From: Symbiodinium natans
Lineage: Eukaryota; Sar; Dinophyceae; Suessiales; Symbiodiniaceae
NCBI GenBank assembly: GCA_905221605.1
Contig: CAJNDS010002199.1
Coordinates: forward strand, 500,001-564,000
Length of the DNA stretch: 64,000 nucleotides
Direction of reading: 5' to 3'
In this document: positions 24,483 through 36,634 of the stretch, piece after piece
Layout: each line of letters begins with the position of its first letter
Position numbering within the stretch: position 1 is the stretch's first letter
The notes under the pieces: model-generated
What the model was told of the DNA's origin: nothing
Database searches by the model: none
Seen by the model: the letters and a program-made list of their open reading frames with translations, nothing else
Made by a program: the position numbers and the translations under genes

Positions 24483-26734
24483 GCACAAAGACAGCGCTGC
24501 GCTTTTCCTTTGCAATCATCAGCAGTGGGCAACATGCATTAGGATTGGACTGTCATGCACCTGCAGCAGATCGCGAACCCCCAACCAGGCACAAATTCAA
24601 AAATCCAAGTATGATGCATGGCCGTAAGACATTCGGTTTGCCCTTTCTGGTAGCTCAGGCTCTAAACTCGATGGAGTGTAAAAAAGCACATATACATATG
24701 TATATATATATATATATATACATGCATACTATCAATGGCTTTTGACACGAAAAGCTTCACAATCATTCAATTAAGTATGAAGGCTGTCAAGCTGCAGGCA
24801 AGACGGGCATTCCCTCTCAGTCAAGAGGCTTGTCCGCGAGGGCAGAGGATACCTTCTCGCAGAAGAAGAAGAAGAATGCCGGAGATTGTACATTCTCCAC
24901 CTCCGGAAGAGTTCCATCTCGGGAACTGCGCTCCTGTCTTTCCCTTGCCTTTGCCCTTGGCCTCGTCCGGTATTGCCTTTTCTTGCCCTTCTCCTTGCCG
25001 TGGCTCGCGCCCTGGTGTTCGCTGAGACCAACCTTCGGCCGAACTAGTGAGGTCCCACTTGCCATGGGTCGCCTTGTACCAGGGAAGAACACCAACAGGG
25101 CTGCCTGACATGAACCGAGGGCGAGGTGATGTAAAGGGGCCATTGCCCAGGCACACGAAATATCTCGGTGTCTGTGTGATGTGTTGCGATCCTGTGTCTA
25201 GTTGTGTTCTCCATATTTGACAAGATGATAAGATGGGCAGAAGCATGCTCGGCCGGCACTTTGCAAGGCTTGTCGGAAGGCCTGTCGGAAGCGACTGAGA
25301 GCAGCCCAAGTCAACGCGTTTCTGTAGAGACCTCCAGAAGCTGCGCTTGTTTAGCGTTTAGCGAGCAGCCAAAGATGCTGCATTTCGAGCCACCCACAAC
25401 GCAATCAGACGGAAGAAGGTGCGCGAAGGCCTGAGTTATCGATGACGAGCTTGGCATTAAAGCAGCGTTCTTCGCGCTACACTTTTGCTGAAGCTACTGA
25501 TGTCTTCTTTGTGGTCGCTAGTCATTAAGGGCAGCACACGCAGGAATGTGACTCCTTGATGCCAGTCGCGCACACTGGGATCTTTCTCTGGATCTTAGGA
25601 CTGGGTCTTCGAGCAGCGCAGATCCCTTGGGAATTCGTCTCGGTTGATCGCTAGCGAAGGGCTCAGCAATGTGAGGTGACCATCATCGGCGGATGATTTC
25701 AGTTTCAGTTCATCCCCTCTGTGACGCAATGACACAGGCATGGACGGCGGTGTTGTGACGGACAATACAGGCTTCTCCCTCGGGAAGCTGGTCAGCACCT
25801 CAGGAAACTTTAGAAATCTCAGATAGGCGGCTCAGAAGTTTCGAGCTTAGGCCCATGACACGGAGCAGCTTGAGTACATCATCTCACTAGGCGAAGCCTG
25901 CCCGTTCCATCCTGTTCCACAGTGACCTGCTTCGGTAGCCTCTGATTTTGTGACAGGTGTCCAACAGGAGGAGCTGCACCAGGCGCGCAGTGTGCCCTGC
26001 TACATCCTGCTACTTTTCGTAGGGACCTGCACTGTAGGCACTTGAAAAGAGAGGACTGGGCCTTTAGATTCCTTTGCCTTGGCACCAGCTGTTGCCTGGT
26101 TTTAGGCAGCTTCTGGCTTCCGAAGCCTGCTGGAGCTCTTCGCCGAGCTGCCCGCCAAGTCAAAACATATCCATATCTCCATATGTCCACATAGTTCACA
26201 TATGTCGACATTCTGTAGATGTCTGCCAGACACTCCGAGAGCTTCTGAGAGCTTCCCAGGCTTCAGCAAGGAGTGCCCGTGCGCATGGAAGTGGAGAGGC
26301 AATTTGCTGAGGCTGATTCGCGTTGGTATTGATGTGTTTGCATTTTTCCCCCTTGAAGTGGCGATTTGCCCTGCCAGGTGCGGCCATTCTTCAACCGAGC
26401 ATTGCATTTGCCGGACCTAGAGATTTTTCGTCTTAGCAGTTTAGCCGTGATGGTTCTGTTTCGCTGGTTTCCACTTGCTCCAGCAGCTCCGAGCCGTTCC
26501 TAAGTTTTTGCACGCTTTTTCAAGTTGGCTAGGACCTTGACGAAGCTCTCGGTGCGATTCCCGAGTTGCTGCACGCGGCTGCTGACTGGGAAGGTGCACA
26601 GTTTGGTGCATTTGAGGGTTTGGAGGCTTTGAGGCTTTGAGGCTCAGGGTTTCAGAGAGTGCCACTGAATAAAGGGGCCTCAGCTTTCTGTCGCAAGAGC
26701 CTCTTCTGTCCGCAGCCTCTTCTGTCCGCAGGTG
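24483..26734. other. Gene-poor stretch, nothing identified
   Basis: A TA-rich microsatellite lies at about 24689-24722. Frames on both strands around 24817-25309 are Lys/Arg- or Pro-rich and mutually overlapping. The - strand one includes KGKGKGKTGAQFPRW, but there is no domain support. Confidence 0.4.
24689..24722. repeat. TA microsatellite
   Basis: ACATATACATATG followed by a run of TA units and ATGCAT, similar to the tract at 15189-15258. Confidence 0.9.
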
Positions 26735-29700
26735 CAGAGTTGGACGTTCGCAATGGAGGCAGGCAAGTTGAGTTGCAAGCAGAAGCCAGTGTCAAGCTCT
26801 GTTTCTGTGTTGTCAACAAGAGAGCATTGGTGAGCATCGTGTTCCCTGCCAGGCGTAGCCGTAGTCCATGGCGCACTATTGCCTTCAGCTCGGCGTTTGG
26901 TCGACTGCTCAGGGTATGTTCATGACAGCATTATCTGCGTACTTCTGCGTCACCGACAGCTCGGCACTTCAGGTTCACAGGTGGCTTCTCGAGTCGACTA
27001 TTTGGTATCAATCGCTGCAGAATGGGGAAATACACAAAGCCCAGTTGCGCGATGGTCTCCATCATGCTGTTGGCATGCGTTTGGTCCACGAGGTACAAGG
27101 GAGAATACCAGCATTGGACACATTGCCGATTCTGGACATAATGAGTTACAGGCACTCGGAGAAGAGCCCCGGCCTTCCCTGGCACTGTTTGGATGGCATT
27201 GTGGTGGCCATGGTTTGGTTTGGCGACACCTTGAACAGCTCAGTTGGCTTTTTGGGGACGAGCTCTTCAAAGGACTATTGTAGCGGCGATCGTGTAGGGC
27301 CCGCACCCGCTTTGACGCTGGAGAGATTCCTGCAGCAGCGGAAGCCGCCTCAGGGCGAAGCCTCCGTCGTTTGCCAGGAGGGTTGTTTGCTCCTGTGGCG
27401 ATCATCTCGTGCAGTGCGCACACTTCACGCGCGAAAGGCAGACAAGGAAGCAAACACATTTGCGTCCCGGCCAGTCGAGCTTTTGATGCTGTTTGGCAGT
27501 AATTATGCACATGATGCTGGAGCCAGCGCAGAGTTCGCACCCTCGTTCGAGGGAAGGGTGGACTCTTGGGGAGGACACTATTATGCCAGTGACCACGATC
27601 ATCGATGAGACTTCTGCAATCAGGGCAGTCCTGGTGGCTCGAACGATAGCCCAGCGGCCTAGCTCTCACAAGATCTCACGCGTTCTCAAATCGCATCTCA
27701 AATCTGCACTACGACATGACCCTGGCTCGATGCCGTCTTGTTCTACAGACAGCACAAGGACTGGGACTTGGAAAGCTCACGTCTGGTCGCATGGTGGCGG
27801 ACACATCGTATGCAGTGACCAGCAGCTCAAAATGATTGAATTGTTGGGCCTCCAACAGATCCCCCGCCGTGATATCTTGAAGCTGATGTGGCAGTTTCTG
27901 GCTCGATGTATGTTGCACTCCAGCTTTCCTCGAAATCGACGCACAATCATGCCAATGGATGAAGTTTCAAAATTCGTGACTATCGCGCCAGATGGTGGCG
28001 CTTCGACTGGTCCAAAGTCGGTGATGACACCTTGTTGGATGAAGTAGCTGAATGCGACGATCTTGCGAGGAAGAGCCACTCATCTTCGGAAGATGATGGT
28101 GTCATCGCGCTTCATGAGGCCAACGTTCTTGACCCGGAGGACGACACTGCAGATGGCTCAAAGGACTCTAAGGAGGAAGGCATGAAGCAGACAATGCTGA
28201 GGAGGCTGCCTCCGTCGATGGTGATGCCGGAGAGGATGTGTCAAAAATCCGAAGATGGATCCGCCGATGATGCATGAGGGGCCGATAAGTCCGGCTCAGT
28301 ATGGTGGGGTCGAGCTTCATGAGCACAAGGTTCCTCACCCAGTAAATGCGGACAGTCTAACTCCGAGGGCACACTGGACGATGCTGACCATGACGAGATG
28401 GCAGTTCTTGAGTCCGAGCTTTCTGACCAGAGGATGATGAGGCTCATGTGATGAGTCCGGCTCGGAGGGCGCTCTGGCCGAGGTTCCCAACCCGGTGGAC
28501 GCGGAGGCGTTCTGCTTGGAATGTTCCAGTCTGAGAAAGGTCCAGCTCATTGTTTCCTACGAAGCAGTTTAATGGCGGCCGCCGATAAGCGTCTCTCAAA
28601 CTGAGAATCCGAACAAGGATCAGGAAACCGCGCAGCTGATGCTGCATGTTGTTTCCTTGTTGCCCACGCACCGCTGCAACACCCATCCTCACCGACCTCC
28701 ATATATAAGCCCAACCTCTCCCTCCTCTCAATGTGAGCCGCCTGACAGCCCTGAAATGAGCAACAAAAGCAAAAAATAACAAAATCAAGCGGCCAAACAA
28801 CAGAGAACCTAGCTTTTGTTGTCATATTGTTTGAATGTTTTCCCCGCGCACTGTGCCAACCCACCTTTCCATCAGGAGCTGCGTCGGGCAATCCACCTTC
28901 TCCTGGAGCCCCAAGACCTGTACCAGGGTTATCGGGGACGGCCAGTGCACCATTTAAGAAAAAGGGTTCATGCTCCTGCCGCCATGCCCAGAATCCATGT
29001 GGTCAATCTGAGTCAATCTGAATCTACATTCTCAGAGTGCCTCTGCCGGTTGAGCTGTGCAATCTGTGGTTCAAGCGGCGGGACATACTGCAACACTCAT
29101 TCGAAATGGCACTGCATAAGCTTCAATCTGCATAGCATTCAAGTGAAAGCGCAACTGCCCCGATACCGGTTAAGCCACTGCTTAGCACTCCACAGCAAGA
29201 GAGTATGTGGCCCTTTCTTTGCGGTCACTCAACCCTTGTTTAGCCATAGTAGCGAACTGGAAAACACATGGCAGAGAGCTGCCACACAGGAAGGAATCTT
29301 CGAGATATCGATGTATGCCAACCCATACATAGCACCCAGGAAAGGTGCCCAAGCAAGCCTCAACCCCCAGACGCGCGCACTGCACATGCAGTTGGCGCTG
29401 GCATACCATGGCGCGTGGTTCCAAGCTGATAAGGGCCAAGCAAAGTCTTCTAGGATTTCGTGGAAGCAACTCTAGCGAAGGCCACGGCATGCCATGACAG
29501 ACGGATCCTCCCAGGCACCTAGAAGCAGCACTACCAGATGGACCTGTTGCCTCTTCTTTGTCACAAGGTGACAATAAAGCGTCGCAATGCATCACCTGTA
29601 CACCGCAGACACGTGCAAACATGTGCAAACATCTTGCCGAGTGTTCACATGCAGGCTCTCGCGCTCCGCGAATAGCTAGACAACCCCTTCTATTGGTTCC

Positions 29701-30994
29701 GCCCTTAGCCCTGGCTTCACAGTGTTTGTACACCAGTGCATTCAGCATCGTGCAGCTGCCCACTTCTACGGCATACATCATCAAGGAACATGCAGCCTGT
29801 TCACGGAAGCTGTGCACAATTTCTGCTGTCACAAGGCTGTAGGATCATCTGATGGCAGCCAGCTGGTCTTCCTGCCTGTGTTTATCGGCATGCCACAGAC
29901 ATGGACAAGATTTGAAAAATCTATGGGCAATTTTGGCCTGTTGACGCTCGGAAAGCTCGGGGACCCTCGGGGACCTTGGACAAGGCTGCTGGCTTGTCTG
30001 GCTTGCACGTCCGACTCCCGCGATGCCTTACATGTGGCATAGCTGCTGTTGCCGGCACTGTCTGGGCCTCGATTCTCGAAGTCTCGTCAAGAACTGATAG
30101 GCGTGTGGCATAGGCCATACGCAGAAGGATGCATCGAAAAGAAAAGAAGCAAAAATCAAGCTAAGGCCACAATGCATCGGCGCAGGGAGAGAAGTTCCAG
30201 AGACGGGCAGCGAAGGCATCGGTGGCATATTGGCAGCATCGGCAGCATGTGGCAGCATCCCATCTTAGTCCTTCGTCCCTTCGCCTCCCGGAGTCGGAGA
30301 TGCGGCGCAGGCCAGATGCTAGAGGAAGGCGAGAAGGGCGAGAAGGGCGAGAAGGTTGCGGGGCCGACAACATCCGCAATCTCGCAGTCTCACAATCGAA
30401 GCCAGAGCAAAGTGCATGATAGCCAAAGTACCCCAGGAGCCAGGAGAGGCAGATATGTCGAACACCGAAAGCCAGCATCGATGGACTGGGGCGGTGTAAA
30501 GGTCACAGGACCTGCGGCCGAGTGGTCCCAGCATGCTTCAAGATCCGTGCCTGTGCCTGTCAGTGCTATTGCCAACTCACAACTGACCAAAAACCCTGCC
30601 CACAGGTGGCTTCAGTCCCAGATTGAGATGGCGGGTGGGGAGCTGGTGACCAAGATGGCAGCTTGCTTCCCTCTGCTTCCCTCTGCTTCCCCCTGCTTCT
30701 GACCGGAGCCAAGGTTCGAGCCATCACCCATTCAGCAAGAGGCGATGTCACGGATCTATGATGGTGAGCCGGATTCTGAAATCTGCGCGTGTGGGCACTG
30801 CAAGATGCACTCTGGAGCTGTTGCTTCAGGCTTGGGGTCTTAAGGTTGACTGCTTTAGTGCGTTTGTCGGTGTTGAACCTACTGGGGGCTGTTCTTCTTC
30901 ATATATTTGTTCCTGTATTTTGGTTGCCCCTTTCCGAACGACAGGCTTCTTCTGCGTAACAACCAATTCTTGGACCGGCCTCCGAAAACTGCAG
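26735..30994. other. Gene-poor stretch with unassigned open frames
   Basis: Open frames of 180-250 codons (26868-27608 +, 28816-29475 +, 30049-30702 +, with rival frames on the - strand) have no recognisable domain. Two local tandem repeats are present: GGCGAGAAG units near 30330-30355 and CTTCCCTCTG units near 30664-30697. A short part at 28880-29010 (GAPRPVPGLSGTASAPFKKK, then Cys-rich) is the most protein-like. No gene call is justified. Confidence 0.4.
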
Positions 30995-33900
30995 AGAGGG
31001 CTACATATGGCCACAGTCCCTGCACTCCCCCAGCAAGGTGTCATTGCTAGTCAGCTGACACTTCGAAGGTCTTGCTGCCTCCATGCCCCGACTGGAACTG
31101 GCAAGACGCTGTGTTTCCTTCTGCCTCTGCTGCAGCGATTCTCCGAGGAGGCACTTTGCATGCATTGGCATGCACGGAGGCAGGGCTTTTTCCGCGGCAC
31201 AAGATCTTGCCATGAATCAGGCTGCACGGACACCAGTTCGTGGCCTTCGTTTCCTGATTTTGGTACCGACTGCAGCACCTCGATGGATTTGGAGCCCCGC
31301 TCGGCTTCGAGGTGTTGACGGAGAGCCTTAGGCCTTAGGCAGGTGCACATAAGTGATCATGAATCATAAGTCATAAATCATCACAATATGTCTTGACTCT
31401 TCGACCGTCGGCAGCAGTTGGATCGCCTGCTTGCATCGTGCGCACCGACATCGAGCTGAGGCCCTTCAACTGCAGACAGCAGCACGCGCCCTACGGCACC
31501 TGTTTCTCTGGGGCGAGCTTTTGAGGAACCGTTCATACGCTATGCTGTGAGGCACTTGCCCGAGCCCTTCTAGGGCCTGGTAAAGCTGAAAATGCCCGCA
31601 GCCCAGCGCTTGCTGAAGATACAGGCTGCTGAGTATATCATAAATGCAGCAGTATTGTCCGGCCTGCAGTCAAAACTCAAAGCCGACGAGCAAGTGGGGC
31701 CAGCTCATTCTGGAATGCCACACAAGTCTGCACCAGCAACACACGCAATTTCAGCCTTACTACAGCTGGCTCTTCCAACTTAAACTTTGGCACTGAGGTC
31801 ACTCTCCTGCGGCGTGATGCAGACAACACCAGAGAGCCCAGCAACATCGACGCTTGAACGCACTACAGGGACTGTCAACAAACCTTGATCAGATGGTGTG
31901 TCCACTTCTGTCCTCAGACTATTTTGTCAGGTTGTGGCCACGCCACGCCAAATACGAGATTTGTTGGACGAACCGCGGCCGGAAACTCAAGCTTCCATGC
32001 GCTTACTGGCTGTATTCGCCTTCTCCCACACATGTGTGTACGCCCAGGACGCAACCCCTTTGGCTACGTGCACTGGGCCAACTTGATTGGGTGGCACTGG
32101 CCCTAAAAGATGACCGGCCTGTTGAGAAGCCTCTTGCCGCCCGCAATGCCGCCATTCAGAGGTGGTGGACGAGGCTGACAAGCTCGTGAACAAATGGAAG
32201 CTGTGCGGATCTTGGGACTAAGCATTGTGTGCAGTAATTTCTGCGCTCATGCTGCCATTACTCCTGCCGTTAGTTCTGCCCTTTTTTTGCGGAGCTGTCA
32301 AGCGAGCACTCAGAATGCAGCGACGGGAAGCGATACGAGAGGGGCGGGCCGTGGGCTCAAAAAATGACCGACAGTTCAAAGAGAAAGTAAAATGAGCGGA
32401 GGACTAAGGAGTGGCATCCGCTTGCTCGGTCGAGGTGAAATTAAGCCTCATGAAGCACCTTCGGAGACTTTCAGCTTGTGTTGGCTTTTGGCTGAAGGTC
32501 CTTCCAGCAGTTGCCCTTCTCAAGGAAATCGAACTCCAGACCACCAAAGCCGGATTTGGATTCGCGTGCACTGTAGAACGTCCCTTGATTGATGGGGTGG
32601 TGCAGGCGGGTCGCCGCGATGAGTGGCAGCTGGTGGGCGCCACCGCTGCGTACTTATGGTAAATCCTGGCTTGTGGCAGAAGATGACAGACTGTTGATGA
32701 CTGTTGACATGATCCATCTCCTCAAAGTCATTCAAAGTGTTGTGCACGGCCGTAGATGTCAATAATGTTTTGCATTCGAAGCTAGAAGAATTGACCACGG
32801 CCACTGAGAGTCCAGTGAGAGTCCAAATAGAAATTGATGAAAGTTGCATGGTAAGCACTATGGCTGCTAAGGTAAGTGTGGGTTGGTCTCTTTGTGTGTG
32901 TGCTTGAGATGCCCCTTGGCCACCGGTGCTCTTGCGCCTTCCTGATGAATGCGACTCTAGTGGAAAAAAGAAAAAGCGCAACTCCAGTAGAATTCCGTGC
33001 GCGCAACTGTCTAAGAGAGTCTAGCATTCGTATCGACGGTCTATTGGTAACGTTGAATTAGGCATTTCACCTGAAGGAGCGGGCTGAGCAGAGCAGAGCA
33101 GAGTTCTTCGAAGAGTTGCACTGGAGGGGCGGCCCCAGGCCTCCGAGATTCTCAGAGATCGGATCCCATGGCGGGGGGGGGCCTCTTTTCATTTTTTTTT
33201 GGGGGGGGATGGGGCCCTTCACAGCGGCTTCACGAGCCGACCAAGGCCTGGCGCCGAACCCCTTTTAAGGACATCTCAGTTCATGGGGGCCCGTGCTTGG
33301 TAACTAGCAGACTTGATGCGGACTGTGGGTCTGCAGTCTGTCGTGGACCAGAGAGTCTTTCGGAGTACCTGGTTTCAGGCCACAGTGTGCCTTCAGCTAC
33401 GGACATCAATGTGATGAAACAAGGGCAGGGGCTGACAATGTGTTCAAACGCTAAGTGAGCCCAATGCATGCCGTTGCCATCCGCGTTTGCCACGCAGAGC
33501 AAGAAACTCCGCTGCTTTGTCTGAAGTCTTGCATGAGTTTTAAGTGAAACTAAATCAGCATGAACGTCGGACCAATGGGATGAGACTCGTATAGACTCGT
33601 GAAACTAAGGCCACCCTCAGCCGCAGGACTTTTCGCAACATGAAGTACAGCTTGGACCTCACGCATGTTCTGTGCTGTGCCCCCTCCATTCCTTATTGCT
33701 TTGCGTGTGCTTCTTCTGACAGCTTGGCCAGACCCTCGGCCCTAATCATCCTCTTAAAGCGCCACACCCGCTCTCAGGCGCCGGCATTGACTTGGCGCTG
33801 ATCCGCGTTCCTGGAAGCGTAACCCCGAAGGACACCGAGCCGCTGTTGATGCTTCAAGTGTTAGCACACGGCCGTCCTTGAAGGTTGAACAGCAGGTATC

Positions 33901-36634
33901 GGGCGGACAGCCTTGAGCTCGACAATGCTCAGAGAATGCCCAAATGCGCAATACAAGCAGCACATCTCGGCGTCTCAGCCTCAGGTATGGAGATGGCACA
34001 ACAAGCTGGCCCGCAAAGTTGCGTCCACCCCTTTGTACTTGAAAATCAATTCTCTTCCTCTTGCACATCCATGCGTACAGAGAGATCAGGGAAAGCTGCG
34101 TCAAAGCTCAGGGCACAGACTGCGCGTTCCCGTACCGTTCCGCTTTCCCAAGGCATGGACTGAAGTTTCTCGGCGACAGTTCCCATTCAGCGGCGTAAGC
34201 TTGCAGGTCATGACAGTTGCTGCCAAGACCATCTACGAGTTGGAAGCAGAGCGGGTTCTAGTGGCCAGTGCCTTATTACAGTATCCTAGCGTCCCAGTGT
34301 TTCTTGAACAATTACCAAAGAGCTGGAAGGTTTTTGTGGGGTCACGACTACATTTGGTGAGTTCTCACAAAGCATGTGAAACGCACGCGAACCATGATCT
34401 ATGTCAACTCTACGTCTTCGTGATGGGGCGGCCGCCCAAGCACAGCTCCGTTTATCCCATTGTGGCACTAGCATAGCGCTAGCTGCCCGCTAGCATCAAT
34501 CCTAGAAGTGTTGGTATGCCTGGGCCGAGACAAAGGTATGCATGCAGGCATTTGGCCCCAAGATCCCCAAGCTAGCGTTGTGCCATGGGCGGCCACCTAT
34601 GGGAAGAACCGCAGCACCAGAACCATGGCGTCCAGGATCTGCTTAAGCAACGACCGCAGCGTAGCTTCAGCCATGCTGAGAATGCTCAGCGAAGCGCAGT
34701 GCTGGCGCATTTTGAGGTTAGAAAGCACCATGCCAACAAACATGGCTTTGGTGGGTGTTCAGGCTGGAAAACAGGGGGTTGCTGGCGCTTGCACGGCGCT
34801 AGTACGGCGCTAGAAAGATTTGCACGGACCTGGGTTTTCCAGACAGTCGGTGACCAGATTTCATACCAACTTTGGCTGCATGACTGTTGACATTCAACGT
34901 CAACCCTTGTACGCCTTATAGAATACCTTCAGGTTATACTGTCGTGAAGCGGTGCGCTGGCGCGCTTCCCAGGTAAATGTGGGTCTCAGATGCGAATATT
35001 TTACTTTCTCATCTCCTATACGGTGGGTATGCATTATCTTGGACATGAGGCGCCCCAAGCACACGCATTCCGCGACAGATGTTGGATGAGTAGCATTTTG
35101 AAAAGTGACCATTTAGGCTTGTTCTATAGCACGTAAGCCAAAGCAACATTTGAAGATAGGAAGCCTTGCTACTGCCTAAGGTCTCATGTCGTTTTTTTTG
35201 CCATGGCCATCGATCATGTTCGAGAAAAAGCTTGTTTCTAGACGTAGCTGGTGAAGAGACACAGCAGAAGAGGCTCTGCGAGCGGGGGCTTGCCTGAACT
35301 CCCGCTACGAATTGCAGCCCTTCACTGTAGTGAAGCGTCTAACACCAACAGCCAAAGAGTTCGGAGCATGCACGGTAAGCCCCCCAGACGACGGCAAACC
35401 CTGCTTCCCCAGACGGCCCTGGGCGAGCGCTCAGGAAGCTCCGCACAGCAAACACGGGCCAGGGAAGACATGTACGAGTCAAAGAACGAGAGGATGAGGA
35501 CGGTCCAAGGCGTGATGGCCCGTGATGACTCCATGGACACCGGCACGACGCCGGAGTCCTTGTGTGAACCCTGGTGCGGAGCCAGGTGCCAAGCCTCGTC
35601 TCGAGGCAGGTGAAGGCGAGGGCGAAGCAACGTAACCGAACGCCCAGCAGATCGCTGACCTATCAGAAAGTATTGAACTTTGAAATTTGACTTTGCCACC
35701 AGCTTCAGGACCAACGGTTGCAGACTGCAGCGTTTAGGGTTTAGGGTTCGGTCTTTTTGAATGTTCGGAAATTTGCCTGCCGATGTGCGTGCTTGCTGCG
35801 GGGGTGGAGTCAGGTTCTTGCCACCACCGGGTACAGAGGTCGGGCTCCGACTAGCAACTTGGTGGCACAGGGCCTTACAGTGCCTTACAGTTGCCCCGTA
35901 CTGGTTCTGAGAATCCTCGACCATCTCCGAAGAGAGGCGAGTATGGGCGCAGCGTGGTCTTGAGTCAGATTCTCGGCTGTCTCGAAGCGTGCTCTGACTA
36001 TTCTGACTCACTCGATCCGATGCAGCCAAAGTCTCGGACACACGGGGCCAAGGCCAGCTACGGTTTCGCTTGGAGGACATGGAGCACGAGAGACGGAGGC
36101 CCTTAGCCGCAATGCAAGTGACTGCCCTTCGTGCCTCATTAATATTCATTAATCACAGTTGCAAAATCAAACCAAGTATGAAACACGTGGAATTGCAGGA
36201 TTGAGGTCATCAGCATTTCCGAAGCGGTTGAGGCGGCGGCCGAGCTGTGGTCCAGCGAAGGACACGAGCTCGTCTGCTGTGCACAACCTGCAAGACACGC
36301 TTGGATTTGCCGCAGGAAGTCGGCAACGTGTGCGAGGTCCGAGCCAAAGCCAGGTGATCGTGGCATCGGCTCAGGAAAGCAAATTCAAGTGCGGCGTCTG
36401 CGAGTCTGGCACTTCGCACATCCTGCATCCACTCTACTTGGGAGGAGATTCGGGGAATCCACCTGGACTTCATTGACGCGGTTGTGTTGATTGGAGATCC
36501 CGACAGTCTGGTGCCCAGCCGTGCAAACGTTTCAATAGTTGTGAACTGTCTCAGCACTTGGGCACCTATGGTGCCTTCGGGTCTCAGGCATCAGTGACTA
36601 CTTGCACGCTGCGGGCCGTACATGCCGTTACCAG
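30995..36634 (+). CDS. DEAD-box ATP-dependent RNA helicase, at least nine exons
   Basis: These enzymes remodel RNA using ATP. Motifs occur in order. Motif I APTGTGKT is in exon 30995-31134, next to LPQQGVIASQL (Q-motif region). Motif Ia-like LRFLILVPTA is in the exon from 31184. Motif Ib-like VVATPRQIRDLLDE is in 31931-31990. Motif II DEAD (EVVDEADKLV) lies at 32168-32179, in the exon from 32160. Motif III-like WQLVGATAAYL is in 32606-32658. A helix SISEAVEAAAELWSSEGHE follows from 36206, then QVIVASAQ in 36316-36374, motif V-like IRGIHLDFIDAVVLIGDPD in 36445-36505, and motif VI HAAGRTCR in the exon from 36588. Phase agrees at 31134/31184, 36374/36445 and 36505/36588. The resolved donors are GC (31135, 31991), GT (32659, 36506) and GA (36375). 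The first exon and one or two linker exons between 32.7 and 36.2 kb are missing from this model; 33774-33860 (AGIDLALIRVPGSVTPKD) is a candidate. Motifs Ia, III and VI are divergent. Confidence 0.8.
33171..33216. repeat. Poly-G / poly-T / poly-G block
   Basis: Runs of 8-10 G, then 10 T, then 8 G within 46 bases, inside a long intron of the helicase gene. Homopolymer lengths may be unreliable. Confidence 0.85.

Noticed and set aside
24817-25309. Basic Gly-Lys-rich protein on the - strand
   Set aside because: Frames on both strands are equally open, composition is biased, and no domain or splice borders support either.
28816-29475. 219-codon + open frame
   Set aside because: Contains no motif, and a rival frame over the same bases is at least as protein-like; not enough to call a gene.
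32520-32570. tRNA-like region on the - strand (GGAGTTCGATTTCC)
   Set aside because: The T-arm stem does not pair and no acceptor or anticodon stem can be folded.
35322-36149. 275-codon - strand open frame
   Set aside because: No motif, opposite to all named genes, and it runs across TTTAGGG units; most likely chance in a GC-balanced region.
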